Shown: piece by piece, positions 1-12,393 of the stretch | How the letters are laid out: each line of letters starts with the position of its first letter | How positions within the stretch are numbered: the first letter of the stretch is position 1 | DNA from: Aurifilum marmelostoma | Taxonomy: Eukaryota > Ascomycota > Sordariomycetes > Diaporthales > Cryphonectriaceae | NCBI GenBank assembly: GCA_027559495.1 | Contig: JAMXSV010000004.1 | Span: forward strand, 2,097,001 to 2,161,000 | Length of the DNA stretch: 64,000 nt | Reading direction: 5' to 3' | Made by a program: the position numbers and the translations under genes | The notes under the pieces: model-generated | What the model saw: only the letters and a program-made list of their open reading frames with translations | Database searches by the model: none | What the model was told of the DNA's origin: nothing

Positions 1-3000
1 GAGAGAGATGTGTAGGATGGGTTCCATTCAATAGGGTCCGCTGACGTCTTGATGGCCCGCTCTATTGTCACCGGTCACAGACCGGTCTCTAATGTAGCAC
101 TATGGCTGTCGAGGCTTCGACCGACCGAAATATAGGCCGTGTAACCGACTATCAAATCGACGATTGGCCTACTTTCAGCAAAAGCAATTGATGAGTGTGT
201 CTGCGAAGAGTCTCTGGAGTCCGGAGAGAAAAAAAAAAAAAAAGGGAAGGAAAGGAAAGGAAAGGACCATGTGCACGCGGTCCCGAGATCGTTTGCCAAG
301 GGCGAAGTCATAGTAGCTCTGCTATGTTGGCAGGTTGGGCGACCGAGGTCTAGAACTTAGAGTCCATGATCGACACAGGGGTGTTGGTATCCAAACTGCT
401 GGGACTATACACACCTCCGCTGTAGTGGTAATCAGATGAAATTTCAGCCTGTTGGGCAAATCATGTAGGCAACGAGAGCCCCTCTTTTTGGCTGCTGTCA
501 ATGTGTGAGAGAGTGTTCCTCTGCTCTAGTTGTGCACCTGATGACAACACCACCACCACCACCACCACCATCAGCATAAGTACTAGTCCAAAACTGTTTC
601 TTTTCTTCTTTGGAAGTGCAGGTCGGGTACGCGGGGTCTGTAGCACACATCATGCAGTCATCATGCAGTATTTCTGAAACTTTTTGTGTCGGCCTTTCGA
701 GGCTAGCAGATCTTGGATTGGAGGGTGACATGTTGTGTACGGAGTACTGCTAGTCGGCCGTCTCTCGTATCGAGCCGCATAAGAGCGGAGTAGGCCCCGT
801 CCTGCGCTCGCCACCGACCCTCACAGCCTTAATCGGAGAGAGTGGTTTCGGTGTGAAAGGGTCGAGCCGACCTCGTCATGTGCAGTGTCTCACACAGTGG
901 TTCGGTGAAATTCCTGCGCAGTTGATACCGTATGGCGATTTGCCATAGATTCAGTACCAGGGCCGCACGCAGACCGAGTTCATGAGAGGCCGTGGCGGAT
1001 GGCGGATCGCGGCTTGCATGTCGAATAGGTCAAGTGACAAGCAGCTCTTCGTATTCGACTCTCCCCGAAGTCAAGGGTCCCAGCCCGGGCCCGACTTTGA
1101 GGTGCAGATGCGTGAACCGCCGGTTCGGTTGAGACTGTGTGCTTGCCCAAACGTCGAGACAACGCCGAGTCTCCCTCCCTCTCTGTCCGGCTAGGCAGGG
1201 TTCTTTCCAGAGCATTGCCGCCGTAATTAATCACACCGATTTGGGGACCATAGCGTTGTACGCAAAGGCCAGCTTCCGACCATCAGAAATCATCCGTCAA
1301 TGAAGACACATTGCTTTTGCCCTTTGAGCCCATGTCGCGCCGATATTCGCAGATACAGGCGGTTCGGGGTGACGCAGCCAATCTCAGTCATTTAGCGTTA
1401 GTGGGCAAAGCAGCGATAACCTGTGTGGTCTCTTGATGTAGACTGCATTGGTAGAGAGATAGAGACAGAAAGAGAGCCAGCCACGGAGCCGACTTGCCGC
1501 GTCCATTCTCGTCAAAGCTTACCCTCTCTCATCGAGAACGCCTGCAGCTAACCTGCTTCCTCTCACACGTTCATGGCTTGGCGGTTGATAGTGGACCAGC
1601 TGCCACTGGCCGCCATTCCCGCGGTCAGCCTCGACGGCACCAGCACGTTACAGGCGCTAGACAGGCCCAAGAGCCTGCTGCGGCCCTCCGTCTGTACATC
1701 GTTTTTCACCTTCCACGTGATGGGACAAAATGCTGGAGTCACAAACCATGTTGTCCAGTGATATGACAAGCTGAAGGTAGATCGCAATTCCGATGCCCTG
1801 CAGCGAAGTGTATCGGGGCTAGCCCGATTTTGGGGACCGTGATCCGTACTGATGTACCTGGTGTACATATACCGAGAACAAGGCAGGCGCCCCCCCCCCC
1901 CGGGACCAGAGTGTTTGATGGGTGTCTGCGACAAATTAAAGGACTGGTCTCATGACAATTCCTGGCTGGTGGTCTATGGCGAATCCCGAGCCCAGGGTAG
2001 GTTCTGTTCGCCAGCCACAGGCTTGAAGCATCCCTCCCGATTCGTCACCCATCATCATCTCGGGCCCTGTCTCTGACGCAGCAGCGTGACGACTGCCTTC
2101 CGGTGGAGACGACCTGGGGGTCTCTCGAGCAGGGTGTGCTTGTGCTTCGTAGGAGGAGCAGTAGCACAGGTGGCCGTTTATTTGCCCGGTGGGCATTTAC
2201 CTGATGCGCGCCGTAAGCCTCAGCACAGATGATTCGACGGAGTTTTTCTCGTTTTGACCAGCCATGCAGGAGGGAGTGCGACAGTGTCCTACACACCGGC
2301 TGCAGCATACGGCTGCGGGCTGGGCCCAGGATGGTGTGGAGCCTGAGTCTGGCGGGGAGAAGCTTGCCACGAGGTGGAAGGATCTGAACAAGGGGTCGGA
2401 ACAGGAGGATCGCGGATCGCCTAAGTAGAAACGTGTGGGAAGGCTTCGGTTGTCGTCTCGAATTCTGTAGCCGGGGGTTAGGTCTGATTGTGCGTAGTGG
2501 GGGGCTTGCTGAACCACAAGCCAAAGAGTCAAGACCCCACTCGCAATACGACATGACCCAAGCGTGGCTTTGGACAGAGCAATACCCCAGGAGGCGTGGC
2601 TTTCCTCGGGCACCGACCTCAACCTTCAGCGCTCTGATCTGGCTGCCCTTCCCAGGCATCCCCTCCCTCCATCCTCTTCGGCCGGGCGACTAGAGCATTC
2701 AATGTTGTTGAGGGCGTGCCCTTGCAAGGACATCAGTATGGCCATCATGTAATGCTTGCCCTGTGACGGGAAGGCAGCAGGTCCATGCGAGGGCGGGCGG
2801 AGCAGGATATTTGGGCCCAGAACCGAGGCAGCCCCCTCCAACCCCACGATTTATCCAAGGATGTTTGTTCCAGGTGAGGGTGACGTTGGGGGTGACGAGT
2901 CCGGAGCCGGGACCAGACGAGGTTAGGAGGAGGCAAGCGAACGATGTGTTGATTCATTTGATGTTTTCTTTGCATATAGATTGCCGGTCCCTGCAGTGTG

Positions 3001-5319
3001 GCAGCGGATGCTTAAGCTTGTTTAAGCCCACGCCACCGAGCAAGCCAACAGATCAGGCCCGGCGCCAGATACCAGATATCAGATGCCAGGTGCCATGCTG
3101 TCATGTGCCAGGGGGCAGGCAGAGGGGGGGGGGGCGATCTTGATTTAGGGCAGATCGTCTCTGGGGTGTCGTGGATCATACAGTACAGTTGATAGGGCGG
3201 GCAGAGACGGAGAGGAGGAGCATACCGACATGCGTCAAGCTGTGACCTTTCCTCCTCACAAGACTAGAATTCCGGCTGCCCATTCTCGTTCTCGCTAGCG
3301 GTCGCACTGACGTGTCTGGTGGACCTGAGAGTGTCGACCAAGAGCTGAGTGAGTAAGTGGACTTTTTGTTGTCTCTGCTTCCTGGTCGGATCTGCCCTAA
3401 CTTGGGGAGGTGAAGCGAAGTATCCACCCACGCTGTCCCGTGCTCACCAACACGCAGCCTAGACATGTGAGAAATGATAGCATGAGTAAGTACAAGGTAT
3501 TCCATTTAATGAATTGATGACAATTTGGAAGAAGATAGAGAGGGCGGGTTGCTAAATTTACTTGCATCCCTCCCCCCCAATGTCTGGTCTTACCTCAGCG
3601 GGTTTCATGCAAAGACTCAGTCTACCCTTCTATATCGTATAGGTTGAGGCCTGATCGATACCGACTTGGTCGAGGTTGGTCATGGCCGTGGGGGAATGGA
3701 TGTTGCAATTGGGTCCATTCCATTGACGAACCATGGGCTGCAAGACAAGCTTTTTCTGCAGCTGATACGCTAGGACCCAAATGAGGCCATGGAGGTCGAG
3801 CGTGTCGCTCCAATTAGCCAGATGCAGCTGGCAAGGTCCACTCGAAATCTCCCGGGGCTCAATAGTCCCAAGATCACAAAAAGGGGGGGATGGAGGGGGA
3901 GGTGGCAGGGCTGGACTGAATTGGATGGCCCCAAGAGGTGTGATGTCAGGCTGGCGAGTGTGGTGATGACCAGGATCTTGTCGAGATCTGAGACTTTGTT
4001 TTGTTTGTTGGTGGTGGTGGTGGTGGTGATAAGGCGCAGGTGCGATCCTATGCATCAGGAGGGCTTAAATTTGAAATGAATGGTTGACTGACTTTAGTGG
4101 TTATGGATCAAGTTGCTGGCTGACTTTACCCACTGACTCACTGGCTGGCGGACCCTACTGACCTGGCCTGAGGGTCCAGCGCGGTGGGACCTGTAAGGAG
4201 CGTGCGGGAAGGCGCCAGCAGGCCATGGGTTGAGCCTGTACCCGTGGCCTGTGTCATGTATATACTGCTATAGTGTTGGTAGCGATAGTACTCGGTATAT
4301 CATAAGCGGTACGTACTTCTCTGTATGGTACGATGAGCCGTCCCCGGGGCCACTGGGGCAAGATCGGTTGTGGCTTTTTCTTTTTTCGCGGGGAAGGAGG
4401 CGCGCGTGGGAAGTGGAACGGGCAGCCCAGCTCAGGCTCCCCCCTGGCCATGAGCCCGATACCCACTGCCGGGTAGACCTATCATCCCTGCTAGGCTTGT
4501 ACTATAGCATCATAGCTCCATGGCATAGCACCATTGTAGTGGTGCTGTACAACCCAGAAGCCCTCCAGCCCAGGCCCCGGACCCAGGCCCAGCCAGGCCC
4601 AGACTCCAGAATCATCATGCTCAGGGCAGACCTGGCTTTGACCAGCACAGAGAGCAGAGAGACAGAGAGAGGAAGAGAGAGGAGAGTGATAACAGAGCAA
4701 GAGCGAGGGAAGGAAGGCCCTTTCCCTCTGGCCTCCCTCCAACCCTTCCCTCTGATGGTTTTCAAGCCACATTTCCCCCTCACCCCCCTCCTCTTTCCTT
4801 CCAGAGATCTGAATCGACCTCACCACGTTCTGGTGGCTTATGCTTGACACTTTTGACAGCATGAGACCCTCGTGACTCGATGATAGGCTCCGCTCTAGTC
4901 CCGCTTCTCCTTCTTCATCTTCACCCATCTCCATCCCCATGTTTACTACCTTCTCGCGCCTTACTCCATGTGTTAGTCACCCAACAGATCTCTGATGGAG
5001 CAACTTTTTTCCTTCTTCCCTCCAAAAAGGAGGTTTGAGACTGGCCAACTGGCAATTTGTGATTGAGATGCACACACTCGGCAACATCATGCCGATCTCA
5101 TTGCGGTCAGGGGGGGGAATTCGGCGGATGATCACATCTCGTCTCGGAATAAATTGATTGACTGAACTCAGGCTCTTCTCGGAAACCGGCTCATGCCGTC
5201 ACGCACCACCTTCTTCAGCAGCAGTTGCTTCTGCTGCTCTGCATTGGCGCAGTGGCTTATTCGTGCATCAAGTCCCTCAGCAAGGGGCCTAGGGCATGTT
5301 GACGACCCTCTTCTCCACC

Positions 5320-5365
5320 CTCATCCTCCCCGTCCTCATCCTCCCCGTCCTCGTCCTCCTCGGCC
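5320..5365. repeat. C-rich short tandem repeat
   Basis: A unit reading CTCATCCTCCCCGTC occurs twice in tandem, followed by a degenerate third copy (CTCGTCCTCCTCGG). It lies in noncoding sequence. Confidence 0.6.
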
Positions 5366-5869
5366 CTCTACTATCCAACATGGTCTCGAACACGCACAGC
5401 AGACCTCAGCCCCACTAACGAAGCCGGGCTCCTGCGAGGTTTCTACCAAATCTCACCTCGCGCACATCTTGTCCCATGCCTGCAGGTGCAGCAAAGCTAC
5501 TGCAGAGCGCTCCGTGCTGGCGCTCCTGGCTGCTGGGCCCGCCCTTTTCGGCCGGCTCCGTACCATGGCGCCCGTGGAGACCATCGAATACATATTGCGG
5601 TACTACCACGACATAGTGTTATGGTTCCACAGTAGTGCTGCTGTGTCCGCAGAGTGCTACCATACTATAGGGTCTGTAGTGGCCATAGTGCCACAGGTAC
5701 TACCACCCATCAGGGCTGGTGCCGCTGTGGGCTTGGGATGGATGACCCTTGGGGTGTTTCGAGAACAGGCTGCATGCAGGGTGCCCCCTTGCTATCAATT
5801 GCCTAATCTATTTTGCGTGCTACTGAATACTGCACCGTACTATGGGATGCGAGCTTGGGTCATGGTCTA

Positions 5870-5886
5870 CCCCCCCCCCCCCCCCC
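5870..5886. repeat. C17 homopolymer
   Basis: Seventeen consecutive C residues in gene-free sequence. Runs like this are length-unstable and prone to sequencing error. Confidence 0.9.
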
Positions 5887-8800
5887 GATCTGCAGTCCAG
5901 GGGACTAATCTTTCAGCTACCAACTCGACACGCACGATTCCACATGGGGACTGTGTCCGCTCTCATGCTCGCATCACCGCATCAGCAGCCCTTGCGGTTG
6001 GCTCACAAACGACCTCTGCCCGTCGCACAAGGGCTCAAGACAGCGGTGCGGAACCCGCAGTGAGGTGCGGAATCCATCCCTCCCAGACCCACTCTGACCG
6101 CTGCTGTCCCAGCTCGGCTGGCTCGCTCGCTCTACCAGCAGAACACAACAGCACAGCACCCATTGCACAACATGAGCCTGTCACTGTGGTGCTGCCTGCA
6201 CCAGGGCGGGACACATTGCACACACAGCCTGTCAAGTCCTCCAAGAGAAGCAGGTGAAGCAGTTCTTGCCAGGCCAGCGTTGTGTCGTCGGAACCTGCAC
6301 GGGAACGGGTCACCGCCCGGGATCAGTCAGTCACACTACGTCAAATGACAGCAACAACAGTTGAAAGCCACCAGGAACGGAGTCTCAGTAGCCCAAAGAG
6401 CCAGAGACTGTCGGCTAGAGGGTGAGAAAGAAGCGGAAAAAAGCGAAGGAGAAAGACAAGAGAAAAGAAAAGGAGGAAAGAAAATTTTACCTACCAAAAA
6501 CAGGACCCTCCAGACGAACCGAGAGCCCACCCTCCCCCTCCTTTCAAACTTGGGGGCCTGCTGGCGCCGCACCAGAGCCATTCTGCCGGTACTCTGGGGA
6601 CTCTGGCTCCGGTTCAGACTTTGGCGCTCTGGTTCCCCTGGGCTGTCGTCGACGCTTGAGATTCAGATCCTGGATCGCCGGTCCATTTTCCTGTCTGTCT
6701 GGCGGGCCCGATGCCTTGAGTCCCTGCTTTTGAGGCGCCCCTCGAAAGCCACTGCCGCTGCCCGGCCCTCTTGTCAACGTTGACCTCTCTTCCTTTATTT
6801 CTCATGAATCTCAGCACTGGCTTGGGACGAGGCTTGCAGAGGCGATATTGCCTGCTCGTGGCAAACAGCTCCAGCTGGTTACGATGCCCATGCCGCTGCT
6901 CAAAGTGCACACTTGGACTTGTCAACTACGAAGGTACGTGGCCCCGATATTTTCAGCGCGACCTGGACAGCCTTGGCAACACCGTCTTGCCCATACCGTA
7001 TACGAAACCCCCAAGTATCTTTTTTGAGGGGTCTGCATGCGTAAGGCCGGGGGGTTTGGTCTCAGTCAGCCAAATCTCGGACTTTGAGAAAGCGTGAGAC
7101 TCTTCTTACCTCTTCCAGAGCAGGGAGAACAATCGCTGGTTGCACTAATCCAAGTGCAGGCAAAGTGGACCATCAGCGAGGGCCTGTCCCGCAGGGAGCC
7201 GGAATTTTTTAGCCCCTGTCAGAGCACGTCTCATTCAGACCACTCCTGGATCGCTGTCCGAACGCCGACCAGCCTTTGCCCACTTTTGAGGCTCGAAGGA
7301 ACCGGCGGATTAAGCTTTCAACCTAATCGACATTGCATGCAGCCTCCTAAGCCCCGTCTCATGCCACCTTGCGGTTCAGGCCGCGCATTTCTCCTGAACA
7401 TCACCACCTTTTCCCTCAATTCGCGCGTGGCGCACCAGATCGCTCTGCATTACTTGTCATTCATGGCTCTCTATTATTTTGCGCCTTGCAATCCCTACCT
7501 TGCAACATGTCAGAGAGAGGGGGGAGGGGGAGGTGCTTGGGTGAGGACAAAGAAAAGAAAAGCCTGCAACAGGATTTCTTGGACAAACCTCTACGAAAGG
7601 GAAGTCTGCAGCCGAGGTATTATCTGGCCTCCTAGCTCACTAAGCCTTATCATGCCCTCAACTGCTGCATAGTCAGTAATTTCGCTCTGGTTCTCTCTTT
7701 CCTATCAGTCTCAGCAGACTGCGAGGGCGGTCGGCCGAGCAGCACAGCCCGCTTCGTCAGGTTCCACAACGTCGACCTGTGATCTCTTTCTTTCAACCCG
7801 AACAGCAAAGAAAACTTATGACCTATATGAGTTGGATTCTGAAACAAAGTACCGTACTTTTTCAGCTTCAATTTACTGAGCCTCGGGCAACACGGCCTGA
7901 TTACGAGCCCCAGATCCTAGACTTTCGTCCCGGACCCCTGGTGTGTACTTTGGACGATAATATGAGAGCAGGGTTCAGGCTGTCTTTGAGTTTGGAGAAC
8001 GTGGTATCCAGGCTAGCCCGTCCGAGAATTGGTGAGTGAGTTCATCTCGTCCTGTGAGATATCTGAGCACTTGTTCATATTTTCTCTCCCACCACAGACC
8101 CCCACCCCATCTGTTGTTCCCCTTTTCGTGTTCGGTTCCGCACTCACATCGATCTGGGCGTGACAGGGTGGGTCTGGTAGCCTCGTGGTAAACCTTACAA
8201 GAGCTTCTTTCGATCCCGACCCCCTCCTGTCTCGGTCTCGACTGCAGTAGACCTGCGGAGGTAGATTCTGTCAACTCAGGATACCCCGTCAATCACATCC
8301 ACCGTCTGTCCCCGGTTTTCTAGCGCAGATATCGGGGAACCTAGGATGGATTTGGTATCGCTGGGATCCTGCCGTCTCCATGGGGCTCGGGAAATCTTGG
8401 GTGGGCTGGCTATGCACCATGCCCTTCATCACTCGACTGCCCATCCCTGGCATGCAAATGTGGGAGCGGAATGGCACCCCAGGGTCCCTCGCTTCGCCAG
8501 GGACGCTACTGGACACCACATGCTCACTCGCAGCTTGTTCTTTTTGCCTTGACTAGCGCTCCGAGCTGCTGGGACTTACGTCTCCTTTCCCTTGATGCCC
8601 CCGTACTTTTCCCCGTCCTGCCCAGCTAATTGCATCCTGCAGTGGCCTGGCCTCTTTCTCTGTATTTTCTCTGTGAGTGTTCCCCTGCGATTGAAGGAGG
8701 ATCCTAAGCTACCAAATTGATCACACCTCTGCCTCCACCCTCTCCTCAGGGGGGAAAAAGGAAAAAAAGAAAAAGTTTCAGGGGTGCACACAGTCATTGA

Positions 8801-10532
8801 CCATGATGTCTCCTTAAAAGCAGATCCTGAGACGAGCTTGGAGGACCTACCAGCTCGAGTTCACATACCCAATGTTGCCTCGCATAATTCAAATACTGCT
8901 AGAATTGAACCCCTAGCTTACTGTGTTCTAACAAACATGCTTGACTAGCCCCCAGATCCCTCCCGTCGTCATCGTTTCTGTATGAAACCCGTGATATCGT
9001 CCTCGAGTCCGGCCAAGAGCAGCTTCATCCAGAGAGGCTACTCCTAGTTCACTCCCTTGTCTCACACCCACCCTCACCCTATAGGTCTTCCGCTCTGCCT
9101 CTGTGTCTCTCTGTATTCTTGCTTTCATTCCCTCACAACGCTTATTTCCGTCGACATCCATGCAGGCTTGCTATATTCACCTACTATAGTAGCAGCATAG
9201 ATCACCCGCATTTGGGCGAGCTGACCATGTCGCCCCCATTCCCTCAGTGAGGAAAAAACTAAACCAAAATAAAAAAAAATAAAGAAAAAGGCAAAAAGTA
9301 ACACCATACCCACGCGCACTTCTACCCACCCATTCCCAGTCAGAGTACACGCTCCAGGACTCTCAGGAGCGCCACAGTCAGACATCCAAGCCAGGGGACC
9401 ACTTCATAAACCGCTGACATTCTCAGGATAACTTGTGTATGTTTGGCCTGTGCCGCCTGTCAATCTCGTCCTGGGTACCCTGCCTATGACAGCCTATCTA
9501 TTTCCTTTCAGCCCCTACTAGTACTTGCGGAGATTCAAGGCAGCCAGCCCTTTTTTTTTCCTCTTAGGATTAGTGGAAGGAAAAAAAAAGAAAAGAAAAG
9601 AAAATCACATCCAACACAAGCACTAACAGAGACAACAAGGCGAAAGAAGCAGAAAAAGAAAGAAAAAACCCCCCGATAGAGAGACCAGCCCTTATTTCGC
9701 GTACTACTCACAGCGGACCAACGTGAGAGGCTCTGTCCCTTTTTGCACTCCTGAGACCTGACTTCTGCGCCATCACGCCCTCTCATCTCTCTTCCTCCTG
9801 TACAACACGACGGAGTCTCTTCTTCCCTTGGCTGTGACGCTGGTCCAGGCAGCTGGGTAATTTCTGCCCTGTGTGTGTGTTGCTTGTGACATCTCACTTA
9901 TGTCCTTTTCTTGGGCTACTCGACAACCAGAGAGGAGGCTGGTCTTGTTCAGCGAGCGGAAGGGTGAGAAAGGAAGAAAGGAAGGAGAAGAAAGAAAAAA
10001 AAAGGAAAGGATCTAACCCCGGCCAAAAATATCCAGCCCATGAACCTGGTAGGGGCTTTCATTTCTCGCAGCCCACCCCCCAGCTTACCAGTGTGACACG
10101 GCCGGCGATTACAAGACCACCCTGGTCCCCCCACCCTCCTTCTCTGGGCCCCTTCGCGTATTCCACCAGTTCAGACAACCCGGACTTCTACAGGGGGGCT
10201 TTGGACCTCTCGATCTAGGTTTACAAAAAGAAACAGTGGAAAAGGCGGCACCGCCCGAGCAGAAGCGATCTCGACCTCTTGGTGCAATCCACCTTGTGTA
10301 CGTCAACCTGATTCAGAGCAACTAAGGGACCTTCACTTAAAAGGAGGAGCACGTCCTCCTACCTGTTCCGGAAATACCACTCTGCGCAGACGACCAGTCC
10401 CCCTCCTTCTCAGAAGATCAGTTGGACAGCATCTCTCGAGAGTCTTAAAAGCCATCGTCGCCGTTCAGAACCAAGCTGCACTCGTCGAACCCGGCAAGCC
10501 ACCCGCCCAGGTATATGCACACATATGCGCGT

Positions 10533-10561
10533 ACACACACACACACACATATATATATATA
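10533..10561. repeat. (AC)n(AT)n compound microsatellite
   Basis: An AC run at 10533-10548 passes directly into an AT run at 10549-10561. It lies about 230 bp upstream of the zinc-finger start codon, probably in its promoter or 5' leader. Confidence 0.9.
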
Positions 10562-10793
10562 CCACACGACCTTGAGAGCGCGTGCCTTCGAGTTCTTCCC
10601 ACTTGAGCGAGTCGACCGAGAAACGGTTTGAGAGATCACCCGAGAAGCACAATCGACCTTCAATCTAGCGACGCCAGCAGAGGAGACCGCCCACACCCAC
10701 CACGTTACCTTGCCTCCCTGTACCACCCAACCCGCACTACTCATGGTTCTTGTCCTGGCACCCGGGAGTACTCCTCACTTCTTGTCCTCTGTA

Positions 10794-12393
10794 ATGGATA
10801 GCCATCCCGACCACATGGGCCCAGGAGCAGGCCCAAGACCACACTCTCCTTCTAACGGCCGCCATCTGATGATGCCCTCCTACTCGAACCTCCCACCACA
10901 ACAATACCAGGCTGCAGAAATCCCCAGTACGAACAAGTCTTCCCCAACCCCAGTTACGTCTGCTTCGTTGTTTCCGCCCGAGGGCGACGCCAGCAACAGT
11001 TCGTCCCTTGTCTTTTTGCTCTCTCTCTTTCCCTCCCTCCTTCTCTCTGTTCTTTCTCTCTGTCTCTGCCCTTTGCGATAAGGAAAAGGGTATAACCAGT
11101 CAGTAGGGATGGAGTAGACTAACCACCAGCAACAGGGCGATCAGTGTCAGAGAACGCAGGTGTGCACCTACAGACATCACCTCTCGCTCTAAACGGAGCG
11201 AACTCTCCAGATTCGCACGCTGGGAGTGCTGGCTACACCTGGTCGAACGGCGATCCCTGGTCCTCGAGCCGCTCGCCGCAGCATCAATACAGCGGCAACA
11301 GAACACCAGGTCTGAACCCAGGAGGGCCCTTCTTCCAGCACGGCATGCACTCGCTCTCCACGACCATGGCAAACAACATGTCTCCTGTCACAGCCACGAC
11401 CCCAGCTGACACCCAAGCGTCTTTCCACTCCTCGCCTGCGACGACCATGTCGCACCTGTCCATCGAGCAGAGCGCCTCCAATGGCAGCAGCAATGGCGTC
11501 CTGCCTCCCTTCCGCGGGAACACGACGCCCTACTCATCCAGGCCCACGCCTCCGCTCAGCCGCTCTTCCTCCTTCCCAGCACCAGCAGCGAGCACGATGT
11601 CGGCCTTCGTCCCGGGGATCTCGTCCATGCTCCCCATCACCACGGTCGGCTCCTCCCGACCGGGTCTCTCAGCTCCCATCTCACCTCTTGGCAGCTCGCC
11701 CGGCGGACCTACCCCGTCGCATTCCAGCGCAGGACGGCTCTCAGAATACTCGGCGGCGGCAAACCAGCAGCAGCAGCAGCAGCAGCAACACCACCACCAC
11801 CACCATCACCAGCAGCCCCAGCAGTATATGCACAACCTGGGCAACCCAGGTGGCCCCATGGCCCTGGTGTCCAACTACAACCAGCCTGTGGGAAGCGCGT
11901 ACACGCACGGTGGTCACTTTAGCGGCGTGGTGTTCCAGGCGCAGCAGAGGACGCCCGAGAAGCCGCACCAGTGTGATCAGTGTCCGACTGCGTTCACGAG
12001 AAACCACGACTTGAAGAGGCACAAGAGAATACACTGGGCAGTGAAGCCGTACCCCTGTGATGGCTGTGACAAGGCATTCTCGAGGAAGGATGCATTGAAG
12101 GTGCGTTCCTCTTCTTCTAACATCCTAATCTTCCTTTCCCGCGAACATTTTCGTCTTTCGACTTCAGAGGCCAGGAACAGACTACTTTCGTACTCTACTA
12201 TGATGTTTTTTTTTTATTGTCCCAATATAACTGTTCTTTTATGCTTACTGTATTTCAATCATTCCAGAGACACAAGCTGGTCAAATGCTGCGGTGAAAAG
12301 GACGAGAAGGTCAAGAAGGAAGGGAGCCCTCACTCAGCCAGTACCCACGGGCTACACAGCGGATCGACTTCGCCTCTGGATACAAGAAAATAG
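10794..12393 (+). CDS. C2H2 zinc-finger transcription factor (Swi5/Ace2-like fingers)
   Basis: Predicted exons are 10794-10998, about 11136-12100 and 12268-12393, giving about 431 aa. Intron 1 has donor GTTCGT and branch site CTAAC at 11119-11123; several in-phase acceptors exist (11129, 11135, 11144, 11150), so that junction is uncertain. Intron 2 (167 nt, donor GTGCGT) splits the second finger. Residues 1 to about 340 are low-complexity Ser/Pro/Thr-rich, with a Q8-H7 run coded near 11764-11812. Finger 1 is C-x2-C-x12-H-x3-H (about residues 348-368). Finger 2 is C-x2-C-x12-H-x4-C (about 376-397), ending in Cys instead of His. The core TRNHDLKRHKRIH and SRKDALKRH resemble the last two fingers of the Swi5/Ace2 type. 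It probably binds DNA in the nucleus; its targets cannot be read from sequence. The start is the first ATG giving a coding-like frame. Confidence 0.88.

Larger units (their letters stand above)
1..10793. other. Gene-free region upstream of the C2H2 factor gene
   Basis: No open frame here shows fungal-like codon bias, a family motif or a coherent set of splice sites. The longest frame, about 354 codons at 5193-6257 (+), is rich in Cys and Pro, runs through a 17-C tract and a minisatellite, and looks fortuitous. The stretch holds many simple repeats: A/G-rich 226-265, CAC units 547-571, TGG units 4008-4028, a duplicated 15-bp unit in 5320-5365, and C17 at 5870-5886. From about 8.6 kb onward there are alternating pyrimidine- and purine-rich tracts of the kind common in fungal promoters and leaders. 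The 3' part probably holds the promoter and 5' leader of the zinc-finger gene starting at 10794. Confidence 0.6.

Noticed and set aside
5193..6257. Open frame of 354 codons on the plus strand
   Set aside because: Low codon bias, Cys/Pro-rich composition, passes through a C17 tract and a C-rich tandem repeat, and has no recognisable domain.
8167..8225. tRNA-like stretch with GGGTC/GACCC ends, a box-A-like TAGCCTCGTGG and TTTCGATCC
   Set aside because: Far too short for a tRNA, the T-arm stem does not pair and no anticodon arm can be drawn.
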